Assembly (NCBI GenBank): GCA_030141605.1
Contig: JAQGDQ010001691.1
Span: forward strand, 1-29,190
Length of the DNA: 29,190 nucleotides
Direction: 5' to 3'
DNA from: Tubiluchus corallicola
Taxonomy: Eukaryota; Priapulida; Priapulimorpha; Priapulimorphida; Tubiluchidae
Part shown: piece by piece, positions 1 to 9,948 of the stretch
Layout of the letters: every line of letters begins with the position of its first letter
Numbering within the stretch: position 1 is the first letter of the stretch
The notes under the pieces: model-generated
The model's input: only the letters and a program-made list of their open reading frames with translations
What the model was told of the DNA's origin: nothing
Database searches by the model: none
Translations under genes and position numbers: made by a program

Positions 1-1284
1 TTAAAATGGCGCCGCAAAATTTGTTTGTCGGAAGACTTCACAAGAACACTCGAAAAAGGGATTTGGAGAAAATATTTGAATATTATGGAAAACTTTCTCG
101 CTGTGACATTAAATACGGTAGCGGTAACACTTACGGTTTGCTTACAAGTTGCTTTTTTATATGAAGCTCTTCATTTCAGTGCTTTGAATTTCACTCCTGA
201 GGTTACGCCAAAAGATAGTCCACTTCTTAAACTTTGGGTGAATCAGTTTAGGCATAAAAAACAGCCTACTTTGGGAATGTATTTGTTTGATAAGCATCAG
301 TTGCTGACTGATTATGATAACGATAATTATAATTTTTGTCTTATTTGATTTACCTTGTTTGCCACAATAACTTTCGTGGCTCCCTCATCTAGGTTTCTAT
401 TGTGGCTGTAAGTGCAGTAGTTTTGGGTAAAGCTATATTAGTACCATGGTGAATAGCTATCCTCACTGATTGTCTCACATCAAACATAAAGGGATTATGA
501 CCCTGCGGCAGATAAGACAGTGAAATTACAGAACAGAAATTAAACTTAGTCAAAGTTAAAGCGAATTCTGAAAGTAAGTTTAAAGGAGATGTTAAATGCT
601 TATGTGAAAACAATGAAGACATTACGAAACATTTATTGATGTCTGAAAAACTGAATGAAAGAATGCGTGCAAGTAATATTATAATTGTACTTTAAAAATA
701 GGATAAATTAAAGGTAGTAAATGTGACAATTAACCAAGCCCTGAAAGTAAAGAAGTTGTTCAGAGTTGACTTTGAGATACAGAAACAGCTAATTTATTTT
801 TCTTTTATTTTGGATGGACTGATGCTGTGTTTGTGTTCGTGGTTACTATGGTTACTACAACATTACAGGCAGTGGAACGGGTGAGTACTTGGTTTACTTA
901 CGTACAGTTTCTCTCTATGTTAGTGATATCATGATTAGAATATTTTGTATTGTTTTTTACTGTAGATTTTAATGCTTTATTGTTCTTTTCTTGTGCTGAT
1001 TCTAGACCTAATATAATCTCATGCAGTCGCAATACATGGCCTCCAATCAATTATATTGCTATTTTAATATAGCTCTATGTAAATTAAACATACACTGTGG
1101 TCGTTTCTTCTCCTCTTTTCCTTCTTCCTATCCCTAATCTTACTATTTTTTCCATTCCATCATGTCTACTAACCCTAACCATTCTTTCATTCACTCATCC
1201 TCCCCTCTCTTCCTTCTTCCTATCCCTAATCTTACTATTTTTCCATTCCATCATGTCTACTAACCCTAACCATTCTTTCATTCA
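1..1284 (+). repeat. left arm of a large inverted repeat (palindrome)
   Basis: This stretch is the reverse complement of about 3983-5267. It carries a second copy of gene B exon 1, intron 1 and the micro-exon in plus orientation, then about two units of a 92-bp tandem repeat where the right arm has about three. Spot comparison by eye found roughly five substitutions in about 400 bases, so the arms are close but not identical. The inner end is fused to gene B exon 4 inside its glycine-rich coding region. The outer end lies beyond the window edge. It may be a real inverted duplication or an assembly fold-back. Confidence 0.93.
6..880 (+). pseudogene. duplicated 5' fragment of the SR splicing factor gene B
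   Basis: Exon 1 (6-117, ATG at 6, ending in phase 1 before GT) and the 12-nt micro-exon (869-880, between AG and GT) are intact. They encode the start of an RRM (MAPQNLFVGRLHKN...). No exon 3 or 4 follows in this orientation: the sequence runs through the tandem repeat into the antisense of gene B exon 4. A transcript could not encode a full RRM. The 107-residue reading frame that covers exon 1 in another phase is not the biological frame. Confidence 0.85.
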
Positions 1285-4200
1285 CCATCCTCCACCTCCG
1301 CTTCTGCCTTGTCCGGGACCTTTGGCATACTCAACGACGATAGTATTACCCAAAACGTCTCGTCCGTTCTCGTACTTCAGAGCATCCTAGATAAACACAT
1401 AACACTTAATTTTACAAAAACAGGTGCAAGTTTCATGAAACACCCCGTACTTCTACTGTTGTGAAAAGTGTAGGAAACCGTGCGTGCATAAATTTACCTA
1501 ATTTCCAGAGAAATGTCACATTTATTTAGCTTGAACACGAGAAACTGAAATACATGACGACGTAGCCATGTTACTCGGTTTGCAAAAGTTATTATTTTAT
1601 CGACAGAGTTATATCTTAGAACCTAAGAATCAAGTATATAATTAACAAAAGAACTAAGACAAGAATATTAGTGAAAGCATCAAGCGTATTAAAATTAATC
1701 GTGACTACTAATGTTTCTATCTAGGCACACAACTAATATTGATAAAATATCATGAACGTACTTATCAATTAACTGTCTACTTATATGGGAAGGGGTCAGT
1801 TTAGAAAGCTTCCGAACGCTACAGGGTCAAAAGTCGATGTCAGCTCAACTCCAAGTAAAGGCTAACTAGACCGATCGGCCCCGGACACTAGCTCCACCTA
1901 GGCGGAGCTAGTGATACCTGGTTTCCAGTTACAACGACTTCTCCGTAAGACGGATACGCGGGCAAGACTTAGCAAGGAAAGCAGTCGCAATGCAACAAGC
2001 GATCTGATTCGCCACTCCAGTCGGTAACGGAAAAACCTGGACGGTTATTCGTCAATGGAAGAAACTCCACTGTACAAGAGATGGACAGTGCATCTCACTG
2101 CATGGAATTCAAGACTTGAGATTAAACCTATTAATATCACAGTGTTGCTGTATTAGTCATTCACAACAGCTAAACATTTTTAAAGAAAACTGTACATTCT
2201 AAGTTTTAATTATCTAGGTTTGGCACGGGAGAAATTGCATCAAAATCACTATAAGTTTACACTACATGTACATTATTTCTTATACAACTGTTTCACTAAA
2301 ATTAATAAAAAAATTAATTTAGAGTGTTTGAACAATCCTTGCTGCAAATACAGAATGACATATTAAGTCATAATTTGAGCAAATATCACAAAAAAATGGA
2401 AAATAGTCATACCTCAGCATCCCGTGCATCTTCAAAATCTACAAATGCATACGCTGAAAAAACAAAAAGGTTATTTTGAAAAAAATGACACATTACTCGA
2501 TAAACACATCGTTTATGACGTGCGCCAAACCATATAGGAGATCCAACTCGGCACAACTTCATCAGAACTAATCAGCGGAAGTGCGACAGATTCAAGTCAG
2601 ACACCCGAACGGTTCACATATTTCAGTTAATGCAGAGATACGTTAACGATATCAAACGATTCAACCGTAGACATTAGTCAACATTCAGTATTTTTAGCAG
2701 TCAAAATAATTAGAAATTAGCGAGTTTACAGAATGTAATGCATCTTTGCTAATGTAATATCATCCGATGCTTTATTGTTAATTTAATTTCTGTACATAGT
2801 TTGTAATTTCGATGTAGGGGAGACCCGGGTAAAGTGGATCACTTAAGGGTCTTCGCTCATAGAGTTCCAGACGTTTGACCTGTAACAATCAATTACATGC
2901 TCTATTCTTCCGTAGGAAACTCTGCTATATTCATGTGGTAAAAACTTATAATTACTATTACTCGTTTAACAGATAATTCCGAAATACGAAACCAAAATTT
3001 CTAGGGCAAAGTGGATCTTTTACGGGCATAGTGGATCATACGTATGGGCAAGGTGGATCGGTTTAGTTTCATCGCCTTATGAGAATTATTGTGGTCCACT
3101 TGAACTGAACGAATATCTCTCAAACACATTTTCTTGAAATGTTTAGACTAACCTTTCTTAGTGAATAAATAGATTTCCCATAGATCGGTAAGTAAAATCT
3201 CAATAGAGAAGCACACAAGCGCTATTAAACTTGAAATTGAACCAAGCTTGAGTCGACTCAGCAGCTTGTGGCTCTAATTATCAACTGATTCATGTTTGAA
3301 AAGTTATTTTACAACAAAACGTAAAGGTTCATTTAGCATCTTTTTCCTTTAGGTTCAACAGCTGCACAAAATCCAACTTCGAATCGCTGCGGTCTCCGAC
3401 GACTGCGACGCCTTACGGAAAAAAGAGCAAACACATTTGATCCGCTTTGCCCAGTGATCCACTTTACCCGGGTCTCCCCTATGTATAAGCCAGGGGTACA
3501 AATCAGTTTTTTTACTGTTCGCCTCAGGCTTTATAACACAACAAATAAAAAATCTGTTTACATAAAAAACGTTTTTTCGGTGCAATTACTGTTCGGGCAT
3601 CCTGCATTTTCCAAAATAGAAAAATAAAGTTTTTCTTCTCAACAGCTGTTTATTAAAACGAAGGTAAGCATGCTGCGTCTTCCTACAGTTAACTTTCGTG
3701 TCACTCAGATTCAATCAATCAATTTATTTCACTCCAGCAATACATTTACAATACATCAACATACAATATTATTGAAACAAAAAGAAACAGTTTAGGTAAA
3801 AAAAAATGTTGATGAAGTCAAATTAACCAAATAAAAGAGTTGCTGTATGACACCTTGAAAGCTTGGCTTGTTAGGGTGGCACAAATGAGTGAACGAAAGA
3901 ATGGTTAGGGTTGGTAAACATGATGGAATAGAAAAAAATAGTAAGATTAGGGATAGGAAGAAGGAAGGGAGGGGAGGATGAGTGAATGAAAGAATGGTTA
4001 GGGTTAGTAGACATGATGGAATGGAAAAAATAGTAAGATTAGGAATAGGAAGAAGGAAGGGAGGGGAGGATGAGTGAATGAAAGAATGGTTAGGGTTAGT
4101 AGACATGATGGAATGGAAAAAATAGTAAGATTAGGGATAGGAAGAAGGAAAAGAGGAGAAGAAACGACCACAGTGTATGTTTAATTTACATAGAGCTATA

Positions 4201-5262
4201 TTAAAATAGCAATATAATTGATTGGAGGCCATGTATTGCGACTGCATGAGATTATATTAGGTCTAGAATCAGCACAAGAAAAGAACAATAAAGCATTAAA
4301 ATCTACAGTAAAAAACAATACAAAATATTCTAATCATGATATCACTAACATAGAGAGAAACTGTACGTAAGTAAACCAAGTACTCACCCGTTCCACTGCC
4401 TGTAATGTTGTAGTAACCATAGTAACCACGAACACAAACACAGCATCAGTCCATCCAAAATAAAAGAAAAATAAATTAGCTGTTTCTGTATCTCAAAGTC
4501 AACTCTGAACAACTTCTTTACTTTCAGGGCTTGGTTAATTGTCACATTTACTACCTTTAATTTATCCTATTTTTAAAGTACAATTATAATATTACTTGCA
4601 CGCATTCTTTCATTCAGTTTTTCAGACATCAATAAATGTTTCGTAATGTCTTCATTGTTTTCACATAAGCATCTGACATCTCCTTTAAACTTACTTTCAG
4701 AATTCGCTTTAACTTTGACTAAGTTTAATTTCTGTTCTGTAATTTCACTGTCTTATCTGCCGCAGGGTCATAATCCCTTTATGTTTGATGTGAGACAATC
4801 AGTGAAGATAGCTATTCACCATAGTACTAATATAGCTTTACCTAAAACTACTGCACTTACAGCCACAATAGAAACCTAGATGAGGGAGCCACGAAAGTTA
4901 TTGTGGCAAACAAGGTAAATCAAATAAGACAAAAATTATAATTATCGTTATCATAATCAGTCAGCAACTGATGCTTATCAAACAAATACATTCCCAAAGT
5001 AGGCTGTTTTTTATGCCTAAACTGATTCACCCAAAGTTTAAGAAGTGGACTATCTTTTGGCGTAACCTCAGGAGTGAAATTCAAAGCACTGAAATGAAGA
5101 GCTTCATATAAAAAAGCAACTTGTAAGCAAACCGTAAGTGTTACCGCTACCGTATTTAATGTCACAGCGAGAAAGTTTTCCATAATATTCAAATATTTTC
5201 TCCAAATCCCTTTTTCGAGTGTTCTTGTGAAGTCTTCCGACAAACAAATTTTGCGGCGCCAT
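1282..5262 (-). CDS. SR-type splicing factor B, RRM half only (truncated paralogue)
   Basis: Exons on the minus strand are 5262-5151, micro-exon 4388-4399, 2453-2413 and 1386-1282. All internal joints have GT/AG and consistent phase (1, 1, 0). The product is an RRM with RNP2 (LFVGRL) and RNP1 (YAFVDFED), followed by VVEYAKGPGQGRSGGGG. It should bind pre-mRNA in the nucleus, like other SR proteins. Exon 4 then meets the inverted left arm, reads a Trp codon and stops, so the rest of the linker and any zinc knuckle or RS tail are missing. Exon 1 is about 75% identical to gene A by eye. The gene is head-to-head with CDCA7. It is probably a broken paralogue, or expressed as a short RRM-only protein. 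The missing 3' exons could lie outside the window if the palindrome is an assembly error. Confidence 0.78.
1887..1912 (-). promoter_or_regulatory. hairpin beside the gene B poison-exon 5' splice site
   Basis: Five bases after the intron start GTATC, the sense strand has ACTAGCTCC and then GGAGCTAGT, a perfect 9-bp stem. The inner bases include the self-complementary CCTAGG and a possible G-U pair. The counterpart in gene A (13119-13144) has two stem mismatches on the 5' side. The structure could hide or expose the 5' splice site. Confidence 0.6.
1918..2069 (-). other. candidate poison exon of gene B
   Basis: In gene sense, a pyrimidine-rich stretch ends in TTGTACAG at 2070. The 152-nt exon begins TGGAGT and ends before GTATC at 1917. 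Read from exon 3 (phase 0), it stops at its sixth codon (TGA, 2054-2052). The length is 2 mod 3. It aligns along its length with the candidate exon of gene A (13313-13150), at the same place in the same intron. Poison exons that trigger decay of their own mRNA are well known in SR protein genes. That this one is spliced in is inference. Confidence 0.6.
2817..3479. mobile_element. non-autonomous DNA transposon (MITE), TA target site
   Basis: The ends form a perfect 29-nt inverted repeat including the flanking TA (2815-2843 and 3453-3481), beginning GGGGAGACCCGGG. The sub-terminal motif GTGGATC recurs at about 2835, 3013, 3033 and 3054, and inverted at about 3438-3465, like transposase-binding iterons. 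There is no transposase ORF. The TA flank fits the Tc1/mariner/pogo superfamily. It sits in the gene B intron between the micro-exon and exon 3. Confidence 0.9.
3714..3895 (-). mobile_element. 3' end of a retroelement (copy 1)
   Basis: In minus orientation the sequence ends GTGAAATAAATTGATTGATTG, a typical non-LTR or SINE tail with a short tetranucleotide repeat. The same roughly 185-bp sequence recurs at 15943-16128 with small changes, so it is a dispersed family. Its 5' side grades into the 92-bp tandem repeat. Confidence 0.75.
3892..4160. repeat. 92/93-bp tandem repeat, about 2.9 units
   Basis: The motif ATGGTTAGGG recurs at 3901, 3994 and 4086. Each unit ends in a G-rich stretch (GGGAGGGGAGGATGAGTGAA). 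About two units of the same repeat are in the left arm (about 1100-1284, reverse strand). The unit's GGAGGATG end matches the last coding bases of gene B exon 4 at the inversion junction. Confidence 0.85.
4388..4399 (-). other. 12-nt micro-exon of gene B
   Basis: The 12 bases GCAGTGGAACGG lie between an AG and a GTGAGT 5' splice site. They keep the frame and add Gly-Ser-Gly-Thr between RRM strands beta-2 and beta-3, just before RNP1. Skipping also keeps the frame. Gene A has the matching micro-exon (13835-13846) and the left arm has an exact copy (869-880). Confidence 0.75.
4571..4728 (-). mobile_element. possible relic of a non-LTR retrotransposon ORF end
   Basis: Within intron 1, one minus-strand frame reads RCLCENNEDITKHLLMSEKL and then stops. 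The C-x-C, His and HLL spacing resembles the cysteine/histidine region found after the reverse transcriptase in some non-LTR elements; compare CICGRDIQDEQHVLLDC near 24700. The duplicate in the left arm is at about 555-697. No RT motifs are visible, so this is a weak call. Confidence 0.35.
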
Positions 5263-5267
5263 TTTAA

Positions 5268-6146
5268 AGAAAATGTCAATGAATGCGGCTTTTGCTGTTA
5301 CCTCTTCTCGGAGTGCAAAGTTTCAGTCGAAAAATGTGAATAACATTAAACCTTATAATGTAAAAATAACCGAGTAATGCCGAGAAGAGCAAAAATCCAC
5401 ACAATTCCTAAAATACAGAGTAAGCATTTTGCGACATAAGATTCATAATTAATTTTTAAATTTAAAGGGTTTGCAGAGGTTGGTAAATTCCATAGTTTCC
5501 AAACGGCGGGAAAATTCACGTGTCTATGTCATTGCACAGAAATTGTTGGTCCGCCTTTATCTATTTTGTTACTACGATTTCGACGTTGTTTTGTAAGTTT
5601 GATTAGTTTTTTTGTTTTTAAGCAATCATTTTCAGCAACAAATATTCATATTTTACTGCTGTGAGTCATGGTGATTACCACATTAAATTTAAATCCTTTA
5701 TTGACAATTACTTTGTGGAATCATGAGATTTCTATGAAAGCACTCACTTAACCCCTAATCGTGACAGTACAGCAATATTTTTATTTTCAAAATTCATGTG
5801 TTCCAGTAATTCGCAGAGTGATTGGAATAAAAGGAAAGTACATAGAAAAATCTAAGTTATGTAGATAAAGAAATATCAAAAGCTGAGCTTTCTTTTTCAA
5901 AACAGTAATCTCGGAAAATTTCCTTTCTTTGTTTATGGAAATTTGTGCTGTTTAAGACATCAAACTTTTATGTGCAGCAAAAGTAGAACGCAAAACTAAA
6001 TTTCTTTTTGCGTTTAAGATATGTGCATTCATTGTTATTCCATTAAATTTGTAATTTTTATTTTATTAAAGAATTTGCAAGTAATGTTTTTAGATGACCC
6101 TGTAATATTATGGTTTATTGGTTATGACAGGTAACTAATAACAACT
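5268..6146. other. shared upstream region of gene B and CDCA7
   Basis: About 880 bp separate the gene B start (minus, 5262) from the CDCA7 ATG (plus, 6147). No ORF stands out. A GTAAGT-type donor near 5591 and an AG at 6129-6130 could bound an intron in the CDCA7 5' UTR, but the acceptor has a poor pyrimidine tract. The E2F-type and E-box sites described separately lie here. Confidence 0.5.
5505..5522. promoter_or_regulatory. E2F-type site next to a CACGTG E-box
   Basis: GGCGGGAAAA (5505-5514; TTTTCCCGCC on the other strand) matches the E2F consensus. CACGTG (5517-5522) is a canonical Myc/Max E-box two bases away. Human CDCA7 is a known target of both E2F and Myc, so the pair fits control of the plus-strand gene in cycling cells. 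Binding itself is inference. Confidence 0.5.
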
Positions 6147-6965
6147 ATGCCACCACTTAAAGTAGAAACAGCAGATTGCGAATATGAGAAGATTCGCCTA
6201 AAAAACATAGAGGAAAAGAAAATGATGTTGTCTCAAATAATGGGAGACCTGTCAGATCTCAAACTGAAGACGAAGTCATCTCAAAGTCCAAGAAAAATCA
6301 AAAGCACAGATGGCAGTACTGTACTGAGACGTAGTAACCGGTTCACTCAGTTCAGCCCGCCACTTACGCGAGCGCGCAGCAGAGGATCCGTATCACCCAG
6401 TTCTGCCTCGTCTGACAAGTCACAGAGAGGACGACTTCTCGTGAAATTTCCATTTAAGAGTCGAAACATCAATGACGACTATCAGCTTGAAGTTGAAGAC
6501 GGTGATGCTGACAACAGTTATGAGTCTGGTAAAGCTCCGTACCGCAAAAGAACAAAAGCAAGACCTTCTAACAAACCAGTGAATGAGATAACGCAAGAAG
6601 ACATACTTACGGTAGCCACGCATGTAAAAGACAAACAGTACGATGCCGTCAATGGTAGCACTTGCCACCAATGTAGACAGAAGACCGATGATTTTAAGAC
6701 AATTTGTAGAAATGCCGACTGTTTTGGAGTTAGAGGTCAGTTTTGTGGACCGTGCTTGAGAAATCGGTATGGTGAGGATGCACAAGATGTGCTGAGAGAT
6801 CCCAACTGGATATGCCCTCCGTGCCGAGGCATCTGCAATTGCAGTTTTTGTCGCAAGAAGTCCGGTAGATCTTCGACGGGTATTCTTATTCACATTGCCA
6901 AAGAAAGTGGTTTCACAAATGTGAAATCTTACCTCGAAAGCTTTCAGAAGGGAGGGTCTCTGTAA
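6147..6965 (+). CDS. CDCA7: CDCA7-like zinc-finger protein
   Basis: The product is 272 residues from one uninterrupted exon. The C-terminal CDCA7-type 4CXXC_R1 zinc finger spans about 170-260, with cysteines at 173, 176, 187, 192, 200, 203, 223, 226, 230, 232 and 235 and the family block GVRGQFCGPCLRNRYGE. In vertebrates this domain binds hemimethylated CpG DNA, and CDCA7 recruits the remodeller HELLS to keep DNA methylation. An N-terminal helix (residues 12-34, EYEKIRLKNIEEKK...) resembles the HELLS-binding segment. A basic, Ser/Arg-rich middle (about 45-140) follows. The ATG was chosen because it precedes that helix. Human CDCA7 is longer and multi-exonic, so the intronless frame could reflect intron loss or a retrocopy. 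The intact frame and nearby promoter sites favour a working gene. Confidence 0.9.
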   Translation: MPPLKVETADCEYEKIRLKNIEEKKMMLSQIMGDLSDLKLKTKSSQSPRKIKSTDGSTVLRRSNRFTQFSPPLTRARSRGSVSPSSASSDKSQRGRLLVKFPFKSRNINDDYQLEVEDGDADNSYESGKAPYRKRTKARPSNKPVNEITQEDILTVATHVKDKQYDAVNGSTCHQCRQKTDDFKTICRNADCFGVRGQFCGPCLRNRYGEDAQDVLRDPNWICPPCRGICNCSFCRKKSGRSSTGILIHIAKESGFTNVKSYLESFQKGGSL

Positions 6966-7022
6966 ACAACTCATTTTTAAAACTCTAGCATGTTAAAGTA
7001 TTATTCAGTAACAGCATTGCAC

Positions 7023-7028
7023 AATAAA
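7023..7028 (+). terminator. polyadenylation signal for CDCA7 (proximal)
   Basis: AATAAA occurs 58 bases after the stop codon. A second AATAAA at 7448-7453 could give a longer 3' UTR. Which is used cannot be told from sequence. Confidence 0.45.
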
Positions 7029-7029
7029 T

Positions 7030-8970
7030 CATCCATAATGCTGATATTTGCCATTTCATTGGTACTGCAAAACGTGTGTTCCAACTCGGCTAGATTTAAA
7101 AAGAAACTTTTTTGTCAGCACATTGCATTTTGCAATTTCGTCAAAAATTTCTGATTGTCGCCGCCAGTTAAATTGTTACTTTTGCTCGTTTTTCATTGTT
7201 TTAGAATTTTGCGAATTGCTTTTGTAAGAAGAACAAAGTTGAATTGTGTCAAACTATAATTAGAATGATATCTCTTACGTGTAGGTCTTTCTTATTTTTC
7301 AATTAATTTAGTGTATTTTAATATTATGATAACAACCAGCATTTGTTTAACTAAATTTCATAATTGTACAATTTCAAATTATAATTGTTAACATTTTAAT
7401 AATTAGTTTTTATAAGAAATTTATTGTTTGGCTTTTCAGTGTAGTGTAATAAATTACAACATTACAGTGTAGATGTGTCAGTTTGTGATGAACCACACAC
7501 GTTCGACAGCTCATGCAGTAAATACGAAATCTTAAAACTTTATCTTAAAACTTGTCTAGTTTTAGTACAACACACTGAATATCTTACAGTAGCACTGTAC
7601 TTCCAATTTCGCTTTCGCAAACACGTGCATCACGCTCGTGGAATATTTTTGCTGTTGAAAATTATGTTAGTTTGTGATGTCATCATTAGTTGGGCTCGCC
7701 CGCCGTTAATTAAGTTTTTAATCTACAATTATCAGAAATGCTTTTGCAGTATTAATTGTGTTAAAATGTATACTTTTTATCGGACTGAAAATGGGGTAGT
7801 ATAGAAAAATCATCCTGCCGTCCTTTAACGAAAGTAGCTACGGGTTATTATTACTCTCAATTTCAGCTTTTGGTTTCTTTCATTAAAGGAAACAAATAGT
7901 CTAATCTGTAATGTGTTCCTGTTGAAAAATATTTGATACCTGATTACAATGAAAGCAGGATATTGCCAAATAAAACAAAATTAATACAAAATTTGAAAAG
8001 TAAAAGCCTACAAAGGTTCAAGATTAATTTAAACACAAAATTTATTACAGTATGACAAATGGTGCAATTTAGAATGACTGTACATTTCATTTACAGTGAG
8101 TATCAATACCTGAAATCTAAACAAATATTGAAGAGTAAGTGTAATTTGATACCCGGTGATTCACTGTAAAATTAATGCGACGTACTATGTTGTCACGTTG
8201 CAAATCAAAATTTTTTTCTGAAAATTCATAAAGATTTCTTTTCGGAAAGATTATTGCTATCATTAATCCAAACCGAATACATGAAAATGTGAGCAGAAAG
8301 CTTACTTAACATCAGAAATAACCACAAAAAGCAACATATGATAGTAAGTGAATAGTACACAAATTGATAACATACAAACAGTAGCAATCAACCACTAGCT
8401 ATGCCGTCTAGGGTAAGGGTTCCCGGCTCAACAGGTTTCCTTTACCTTAGCTATCCACTCTTCACTAAGAAGAAAACTATTACATTATAAAGTTACATTA
8501 ATCAACCACAGATATTTTACCATAAAATACAAATTTTTCTATGAATAGAATTATCGGTTTACATTTTTTCTTACTAGCAACACCCGAGTCGTGACAATTT
8601 TGTTGCCGTAGTGTGAAATGTGGAAACCGTTACTTCTAAATGTATTTACAATTCGAGCCTAATAAAACGAAAACGTATCTGCAGAGTTCCGGGTATGAAA
8701 AAAGTTAAACAAAAGTACTAAGATATCACATAAACCACTCGATGCATACGCATTACTTTTGTATATAAGTTTAAAACATTTTCACCTCAGGTCTGGCCCT
8801 CATTAAGTCTACTCAGTCGTATGATTTATCTACGACTCGATACAAGTCGAACACATTTTCACATACAGTATCTAAATAATTTTTAAAACTTAATATTCTG
8901 TCTAACTGCGGTGAGTAACCTGATAAACATAATACTGAATTCTAAAAACCCACATTTTATGTTTTAACTA
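7030..8970. other. AT-rich intergenic or UTR sequence between convergent genes
   Basis: No convincing coding sequence is present. The 109-residue frame at 7475-7804 has no recognisable domain and probably lies in 3' UTR or intergenic DNA. AATAAA on the minus strand at 8046-8041 could end a long gene A transcript. Confidence 0.5.
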
Positions 8971-9442
8971 AAGTCAACCTCGGGTAGGGACATTCGCTTA
9001 TAAGGGACCACCAACACCTGTCCCGATTTTTCGTAACGTTTTTCCTATGTAAAAATCTTCGTATATAAGGTACACGGTTATATAAGACACGATATCTTCA
9101 GATTCCGCGTAATAGAAACCCAGGTAAATTACCTCGTATATAAGGGATCCTATGATCAAAGTGAAATTCATCAATTTTTAACTTCAGTTTTTCGCAAACT
9201 CAGCCTTCGAACCGCTCGGTTTCCGCGATGACATACATCTCGCATCACTGAAGGAGCTTCCTACATACCGTTTACACTGATTGTGTAGCAATAATCCATA
9301 AAAATATGGGTAAAAGTACGGAAAAATACAGGTCTAGATTCACCCTCGGTCTGACTCAACTTCGGCTATAAGGAACATTGGATATAAGGGACAATTTTTT
9401 TCCAGTGTGGAGGTACCCTGGATTTATATCCGAGGTTGACTG
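8971..9442. mobile_element. pogo-like MITE, copy 1
   Basis: The ends read AAGTCAACCTCGGG and, inverted, CAGTCAACCTCGGATATAAA. TA dinucleotides flank both ends (8969-8970 and 9443-9444). Such CAGT... ends with a TA target resemble pogo/Tigger elements. The 472-bp body shares long stretches with copy 2 and has no transposase. Confidence 0.8.
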
Positions 9443-9948
9443 TATAAAGCAAGATCTAGAAAAAATTCTTTTTACTTTCACTACAACTATCGATCGCGCA
9501 GACGATTTAGTCATTGGCGTCGTTAATACAATAGCTATGAAACAATGTACAAACATTCATTTAAAAGATAAATCAAGTAAAATTAAAATGGAATTGTTAC
9601 AACAACACACTACAAAGAGGGTCACTATTGCAGGGAATGTTACTACAAACGTAACGTCGATTACACGGCACTAGTCATCAAAAACGTGGGTGTCCCAAAA
9701 AAATGTTTGATTTGTAAACAGTCTATGAGTGTTACACTAACAAATAACTAATCAACACGTTTCCTGTCAGATGGACAACGTCCAGTCAACATCAGCATTG
9801 TTTTACCTCTCCGAGCTTCTTGACCGACTTCTTGAGGGTGACCTGGCAATGAAAATAACAAGTACTAATAAGTATCAAACAACAGGAATTAATATTGTAA
9901 TGAACACAGATGATGTTGATAACGATAGAAATGTAGAGTTAATAACTA

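Larger units (their letters stand above)
3983..5267 (-). repeat. right arm of the large inverted repeat
   Basis: This is the partner of 1-1284. It holds gene B exon 1, intron 1, the micro-exon and the tandem repeat in their presumably original place, because the gene continues to exon 3 beyond it. The arms are separated by about 2.7 kb containing exons 3 and 4, the candidate poison exon and the MITE. Confidence 0.92.

Noticed and set aside
25-348. 107-residue open frame in the left arm, and its 119-residue twin at 4920-5279
   Set aside because: It reads exon 1 of the SR gene in the wrong frame and continues through intron 1. The true frame starts at 6 (or 5262) and stops being coding at the splice site.
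3892-4160. Telomere-like TTAGGG motifs
   Set aside because: They occur once per 92-bp unit, not as TTAGGG tandem runs, so this is not an interstitial telomere.
6420-6974. 184-residue minus-strand frame opposite CDCA7
   Set aside because: It is antisense to a clearly conserved zinc-finger gene and has no recognisable domain.
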